DNA of 64,000 nt. Source: Flagellimonas eckloniae. Lineage in GTDB: Bacteria > Bacteroidota > Bacteroidia > Flavobacteriales > Flavobacteriaceae. Shown here piece by piece: positions 60,127 through 64,000 of the stretch. The stretch spans positions 2,342,501-2,406,500 of the forward strand of contig NZ_LCTZ01000002.1 of the NCBI RefSeq assembly GCF_001413955.1, read 5' to 3'. The notes beneath the pieces are model-generated. The model was not told the DNA's origin. It did no database searches and saw only the letters and a program-made list of their open reading frames with translations. A program made the translations under genes and the position numbers. Position 1 is the stretch's first letter, and every line of letters starts with the position of its first letter.

Positions 60127-60444
60127 ATGGCACTAGAAATAACAGATGCAACTTTTGATGAAGTAGTACTTAAAAGCGACAAGCCTGTCGTTGTGGACTT
60201 TTGGGCAGCATGGTGCGGGCCTTGTAGAATGGTAGGACCTATCATAGAGGAAGTTAGTTCTGAATATGAAGGAAAAGCCGTGGTTGGTAAGGTAGATGTT
60301 GATGCCAATCAGCAATTTGCCGCTAAATATGGTGTACGTAACATTCCCACTGTACTTGTTTTCAAAGATGGTGAAATCGTTAACCGTCAAGTTGGAGTGT
60401 CTCCAAAGAAAGTATATACTGATGCTATAGAAGCTTTATTGTAA
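60127..60444 (+). CDS. trxA: Thioredoxin
   Basis: This 105-residue cytoplasmic thioredoxin reduces protein disulphides. The active site FWAAWCGPCRMVGPIIEEVS is near residue 30 and the cis-Pro NIPTVLVFKDGEIV near residue 72. The ATG at 60127 (MALEITDATF) is preferred; an upstream in-frame start adds 11 unlikely residues over the promoter. A perfect terminator follows. Confidence 0.95.
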   Translation: MALEITDATFDEVVLKSDKPVVVDFWAAWCGPCRMVGPIIEEVSSEYEGKAVVGKVDVDANQQFAAKYGVRNIPTVLVFKDGEIVNRQVGVSPKKVYTDAIEALL

Positions 60445-60467
60445 GCTTTGTAAATAAAAGAAGTTTT

Positions 60468-60499
60468 AAAAAAGGTTTGGCAATTGCCAAACCTTTTTT
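60468..60499 (+). terminator. Perfect terminator hairpin after trxA
   Basis: AAAAAAGGTTTGGCAA is followed directly by its exact complement TTGCCAAACCTTTTTT, giving a GC-containing stem with a T-run, so an intrinsic terminator working in both directions. Confidence 0.88.
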
Positions 60500-60518
60500 G
60501 TTTTATATTGAACCCATA

Positions 60519-61448
60519 ATGGATATTAGGTCAGAACTTCATAAAGCCCAACTCTTTCAAAACCTTGAACTTTTGGCAAACCAAATTGTCGAGGGTTTTA
60601 TAAGTGGCATTCATAAGAGTCCATTTCATGGATTCTCTGCAGAATTTGCTGAGCACAAGATTTACAATCCCGGAGAGAGCACAAAACATATTGATTGGAA
60701 GCTATTTGCCAAAACGGATAGATTGTACACCAAAAGATATGAAGATGAAACCAACTTAAGATGTCACATGATTCTGGACAATTCGGCTTCCATGTATTAT
60801 CCAGAAGTAAAACAACTTGCCATTGACAATCTGAATAAAATAGGTTTTGGGGTTTTGGCCATCGCCGCCTTAATGAACGTATTAAAAAAGCAACGTGATG
60901 CAGTTGGTTTAAGTATTTATTCTGATTCCTACAATTTTCATGCTGCTGAAAAAAGTAGTGAACGACATTTTCAAATGCTATTTTCCAAGTTGAATGACGT
61001 TTCTGGAGCAGCCCATTCTTCATCAACAACCGAAACATATACCTACTTACATCAGATTGCAGAAAAGATACATCGTCGGAGTCTTATTTTTTTGTTTTCG
61101 GATATGTTCCAGACCGAAAAGGAAGAAGCACAACTTTTTGAGGCGCTTCGCCATTTAAAATATAATAAACATGCTGTAGTACTTTTTCATCTTTTAGACC
61201 ACAAACATGAGCTAAATTTTAATTTTGAAAATACCCCTAAGCGCTTTGTTGATGTTGAGACTGGAACACATATAGATTTATACGCAGATAACATTAGAAA
61301 CGCTTACAATGAAAAAATTGGGCAATATCAAGAGGATTTGAAATTGAAGTGCGCCCAATATAGAATTAAATATGTTGATGTTGATGTTCGCTCGAATTTT
61401 TCCAAAGTTTTGAATACGTTCATGACCGAGCGACAAAAATTTAGCTGA
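60519..61448 (+). CDS. DUF58 family protein (MoxR-associated type)
   Basis: This 309-residue protein starts best at ATG 60519 (MDIRSELHKAQLFQ); a TTG at 60477 lies inside the terminator and is rejected. GFSAEFAEHKIYNPGESTKH and IDWKLFAKTDRLYTKRYEDE are the DUF58 signature; CHMILDNSASMYYP is the von Willebrand-like metal site. Such proteins work with MoxR ATPases and membrane vWA proteins; no MoxR gene is in view. Function in the cell envelope is inferred. Confidence 0.82.
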   Translation: MDIRSELHKAQLFQNLELLANQIVEGFISGIHKSPFHGFSAEFAEHKIYNPGESTKHIDWKLFAKTDRLYTKRYEDETNLRCHMILDNSASMYYPEVKQLAIDNLNKIGFGVLAIAALMNVLKKQRDAVGLSIYSDSYNFHAAEKSSERHFQMLFSKLNDVSGAAHSSSTTETYTYLHQIAEKIHRRSLIFLFSDMFQTEKEEAQLFEALRHLKYNKHAVVLFHLLDHKHELNFNFENTPKRFVDVETGTHIDLYADNIRNAYNEKIGQYQEDLKLKCAQYRIKYVDVDVRSNFSKVLNTFMTERQKFS

Positions 61449-61461
61449 TTTAAAAAATATG

Positions 61462-61493
61462 TTTGTTCATAAGAAAAAGGGGATGTATATTTG
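61462..61493 (+). promoter_or_regulatory. Promoter of tRNA-Asp
   Basis: TTTG at 61462-61465 and TATATTTG at 61486-61493, 20 bases apart, form a near-ideal Bacteroidota promoter. Transcription would begin near 61500, about 67 bases before the tRNA. Confidence 0.7.
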
Positions 61494-61566
61494 CCCTCGC
61501 TTAACCAAAAGCATGTAACAAGATTTGAACCTGACTGTTGTCAGGGTCTTTAGAGATAAAATCATT

Positions 61567-61640
61567 GGTCTGGTAGTTCAGTTGGTTAGAATACCTGCCT
61601 GTCACGCAGGGGGTCGCGGGTTCGAGTCCCGTCCAGACCG
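61567..61640 (+). tRNA. tRNA-Asp (anticodon GTC)
   Basis: The 74 bases fold fully: acceptor GGTCTGG with CCAGACC, anticodon stem CCTGC with GCAGG around the loop CTGTCAC, and T-arm CGGG-TTCGAGT-CCCG. The anticodon GTC is at 61601-61603, and discriminator G is at 61640. CCA is not encoded. A mobile-element-like gene set begins directly downstream. Confidence 0.96.
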
Positions 61641-61656
61641 CAGAAATGCATTATTA

Positions 61657-61691
61657 AAAGCCTGATAATCAAAAGATTATTGGGCTTTTTT
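61657..61691 (+). terminator. Terminator after tRNA-Asp
   Basis: AAAGCCTGATAATC and GATTATTGGGCTTT pair with two mismatches around AAAA and are followed by a T-run. Confidence 0.72.
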
Positions 61692-61788
61692 CTTTTACAG
61701 GTATCGATTTCGGTAACAATTCATCTCAAATCCCTGATTGTGCTCCACTTGAACCACAATCTTTCCTTTCAATATTTTAAATTTGGGT

Positions 61789-62715
61789 ATGCGTTATACA
61801 TACCAAGATTGGAAAAATGGCAATATCAATTGGATGACCCTCGAATCCAAGAAGTACGAAGAAAATCTTATCTCCAAAGAATGCCTTGACAAAATCCAAA
61901 TACATCAAAAAGACATCCTTGAAGCTGAATCCAAAAAAATACTTGAGAACCTTATTTCCAATTACAACCTCAAATTGAGGGCAGATACCAATAGAGGCAG
62001 CGCAATAAAGATGCTCTTGGACACCATTCAAAATCTACTTACCTCATCTCCCGAAAAATTCAAAGACGTAACAATCCTCGATGAGGAAGAAGCATACACA
62101 CAATTAATCCCCATAGAATATAAAATGAAAAAAATCCTGCCATTAGGATGGGTTGATTATACTGAACAGGATATAAAAGGTATTCAAAAGCAATATCAAC
62201 AATTTCTTATGAGGGGTACATGGAATACTGAAGTTGTAGAAACCCCAATAATGGAACAACTTTCCAATAATGTTGAGTATAGACACTGTGTATTGGCAAA
62301 AACTTATCATGATTTTGCTTTTAGGTTAAGGCAGTACAGCGGTATAATTGTCAACACATTTATAAGTGATTCGGATACCTTTGATCTTTATGCTATCCGA
62401 GTCAAACTTAGGGAGGCAGGCTTTATCAAATACGATTACAGCAAAGAATTGTTTGTAAAGGCCTTTACAGGATATTATCTCATGAAGCACGAAAAAATCA
62501 AATGGTTGAAGCCATTGGATTGTTTGAACTATTTTATAGTTAGTTTGGAAAAAACTAAAGAAGTAAAGTTTCCAAAAGAATACAAAAAATGGGGAACGGT
62601 CTGCAATTGTTTTTCCTCCAATGGAAGTGATATTAACCAAGAGACACTGCGAAAAGCTACCCACATCGATAAATACCCTATAGAAAAGGCACAAATTGAC
62701 CATTTGACCTCCTAA
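61789..62715 (+). CDS. RteC-like protein of a mobile element
   Basis: This protein of ~308 residues starts at ATG 61789 (MRYTYQDWKNGNINWMTLES), or two codons earlier at a TTG. It is helical (KEYKKWGTVCNCFSSNG near the C-terminus, FRLRQYSGIIVNTFISDSDT in the middle) and resembles RteC-type regulators found beside integrative elements of Bacteroidota. It begins ~150 bases after tRNA-Asp and is followed by an excisionase-like gene and a primase. The family call is tentative; context supports a mobile element. Confidence 0.5.
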   Translation: MRYTYQDWKNGNINWMTLESKKYEENLISKECLDKIQIHQKDILEAESKKILENLISNYNLKLRADTNRGSAIKMLLDTIQNLLTSSPEKFKDVTILDEEEAYTQLIPIEYKMKKILPLGWVDYTEQDIKGIQKQYQQFLMRGTWNTEVVETPIMEQLSNNVEYRHCVLAKTYHDFAFRLRQYSGIIVNTFISDSDTFDLYAIRVKLREAGFIKYDYSKELFVKAFTGYYLMKHEKIKWLKPLDCLNYFIVSLEKTKEVKFPKEYKKWGTVCNCFSSNGSDINQETLRKATHIDKYPIEKAQIDHLTS

Positions 62716-62870
62716 AGATCACTGCACGACATTTTTCTAAATACTTCAATTATTTTCAAGTGCCAATCCTTGAAAAAACCAACTACCCTTCAATTCTAGT
62801 ACACGGCATTACCGAATAACCGTACTAATTCTGCCAAAGTCCAATCCTAATTTGCGCCAAAATTCAAGGT

Positions 62871-63176
62871 ATGGACCACAGCAAAAATGACATCAACTCA
62901 GTTGTAAACCTTCTCATCGATCAATTGGCTAAGGAGGTTTCCGAGAGGGTTGTATCTACCATTAAAGAGGAGCTTATAAAAAAACCGGTTGCTACTCCGC
63001 AGGGTCAAAAGCTGTTGGTCGATACCGAAGAATTATGTAGACAGCTTTCAATTTCAAAGAGCTCCATTATCAAATTGCGTAAACAGGGTATGCCTGTTAT
63101 AAAAATTGGTGACTCGGTACGCTTCGAAATGGGAGAGGTCAATGATTTTATAACAAAATTAAAAAGTAAATTATGA
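62871..63176 (+). CDS. Excisionase-like HTH protein
   Basis: This 101-residue protein has an N-terminal helical stretch (VVNLLIDQLAKEVSERVVST) and a C-terminal winged-helix of the HTH_17 excisionase type: LLVDTEELCRQLSISKSSII, KLRKQGMPVIKIGDSVRFEM, GEVNDFITKLKSK. Such proteins are standard in Bacteroidota integrative elements, next to primases and mobilisation genes. The stop overlaps the next start (ATGA). Confidence 0.78.
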   Translation: MDHSKNDINSVVNLLIDQLAKEVSERVVSTIKEELIKKPVATPQGQKLLVDTEELCRQLSISKSSIIKLRKQGMPVIKIGDSVRFEMGEVNDFITKLKSKL

Positions 63177-64000
63177 GTAGTTCATATATATCAAAAACGG
63201 ATCTTATGTCCGTTACAGAAAATGGTTGGCTTTATTTTTCCAAACTATTCCCAGAATTGGAAAAGCCCGCCAACAAAGGTCAAAACTGCAAAAACATAAT
63301 AAACAGATTCAGAGACGAAGAGAATCCTTCGCTGAGGATATATTGTAAAAATGGAGTTTGGAAGGCTATTGATTTTGCTGATCCAGATTATAATGGCGAC
63401 ATGTTTAAATTCTATGCTGCTGTAGAAGGTTTGAATGAGGTTAAGGGAAACTTTATCCAAATAATGAATGGCATCTACAAAGAAGTTACTGGAAAGGAAC
63501 CTCCTTTATTGAAAGGAACCGCTCCAAAATTTGAAACAGCTGAGTTGCCAGAAGGTGTGGATTACCTAATAGAGGATATTCCTTTTGAAAGTTTAGGTAA
63601 AGATGAAAAAAACTTCTTGGCAAAATATCATATTGATCCGGAAGTCATGAAGAGCAATAGCTCTTACTTTATCCAATCACAAACCTTCAGAAGGGACAAC
63701 GGTGAGGCATTAAGGTTGAACAAAAAGCCAAAAGAAGTGATGATTGCCCATAAGGTAGCGGAATCGGCAAAGATTTACCAGCCTTATAAAAAGGAGTTTA
63801 AGTTCACATGGCGAGGAGGTATGCCAAAAGAATATGTTTATGGGATTCACCTCTTAAAAAAGTCTTTCAAAGATATTCAGGATGGTGAACACAAAAATCA
63901 ACCTTTATCATTAGTCTGCTGTGCTGGGGAAAAAGATGCATTGGTACTGCAATCCATGGGATATAAAGCATTCTGTCTGTCTTCAGAAACCAACACTTAC
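63173..64000 (+). CDS. TOPRIM primase-like protein of a mobile element, partial
   Basis: ATG 63173 opens a frame to the end of the window (276 codons seen). The N-terminal part reads NCKNIINRFRDEENPSLRIY then WKAIDFADPDYNGDMFKFYA, the pattern of a primase CHC2-type DNA-binding domain with only one of the usual Cys visible. The end reads LSLVCCAGEKDALVLQSMGY followed by KAFCLSSETNTY, the TOPRIM motif in which Glu of GEKDA binds metal. It overlaps the excisionase-like gene. It probably makes primers for the element's replication; the C-terminus, perhaps a helicase, lies outside. Confidence 0.72.
   Translation, partial: MSSSYISKTDLMSVTENGWLYFSKLFPELEKPANKGQNCKNIINRFRDEENPSLRIYCKNGVWKAIDFADPDYNGDMFKFYAAVEGLNEVKGNFIQIMNGIYKEVTGKEPPLLKGTAPKFETAELPEGVDYLIEDIPFESLGKDEKNFLAKYHIDPEVMKSNSSYFIQSQTFRRDNGEALRLNKKPKEVMIAHKVAESAKIYQPYKKEFKFTWRGGMPKEYVYGIHLLKKSFKDIQDGEHKNQPLSLVCCAGEKDALVLQSMGYKAFCLSSETNTY

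Noticed and set aside
60477..60518. TTG start for the DUF58 gene
   Set aside because: It lies inside the trxA terminator hairpin; the ATG at 60519 fits the family.
61680..61889. Plus-strand frame of 69 codons after the tRNA
   Set aside because: It overlaps the terminator and the RteC-like gene in another frame and has no protein-like pattern.

Overview
The window reads as a chromosome segment of a Bacteroidota bacterium, most likely a marine member of the Flavobacteriaceae. The evidence is AT-rich DNA, promoters of the TTG-N19/20-TAnnTTTG type, secretion signals ending in SFGQ or YGQ, an S16 protein with a long acidic tail, a replicative DnaE with a fused N-terminal proofreading domain, and phage families typical of the phylum (DUF2586-like sheath, DUF6046-like protein). 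Family names were assigned by reading the proteins, not by database search.

Layout. (1) 1-9192, host: the end of a histidine-utilisation operon (hutI-hutU-hutG), then a xylose operon (xylB-xylA-sodium/sugar symporter-LacI regulator). (2) 9279-45899, host interrupted: a complete-looking Mu-type transposable prophage of about 36.6 kb with a contractile tail. (3) 45900-52143, host: the rest of a Pol IV gene that the prophage splits, a 7-bp tandem repeat, an error-prone DnaE2-type polymerase, a glutaryl-CoA-type dehydrogenase and a tRNA methyltransferase. (4) 52396-61640, host: a small lipoprotein, a membrane protein, rimM-rpsP, dnaE, a seven-haem cytochrome, thioredoxin, a DUF58 protein and tRNA-Asp. 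(5) 61641-64000: the start of what looks like a second mobile element next to tRNA-Asp (RteC-like protein, excisionase-like HTH protein, TOPRIM primase running off the window).

Prophage logic. The early block runs leftward from about 43.9 kb: Ner-like HTH, MuA-type DDE transposase, MuB-type ATPase, a second ATPase, DUF3164, GemA/gp16, several tiny proteins, a DNA cytosine methyltransferase and a secreted TPR protein. A divergent XRE repressor at 43973 is separated from ner by three palindromes. Morphogenesis genes start from one intergenic region (27103-27249) and run both ways. Rightward: terminases, gp36-like, portal, gpF, gpG. Leftward: ClpP-type protease/scaffold, capsid, lysin, sheath, tube, frameshifted tail chaperone, tape measure, hub, spike, baseplate, fibres. 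A lipoprotein and membrane protein lie outside the repressor near the right end.

Most notable: (a) the prophage sits after codon 7 of the Pol IV gene, whose ATG and first codons remain at 9257-9278, 36.6 kb from the rest, in the same frame and flanked by a CTAT repeat; (b) a cassette of about 5 kb with Sec signal peptides and membrane proteins is inserted between the gp46-like and gp47-like baseplate genes; (c) the tail chaperone carries a GGGAAAG slippery heptamer, the same as in lambda G/GT; (d) the putative capsid reading frame begins with a textbook signal peptide; (e) TTAAAC repeats at helical spacing lie near both prophage ends and recur inside it.
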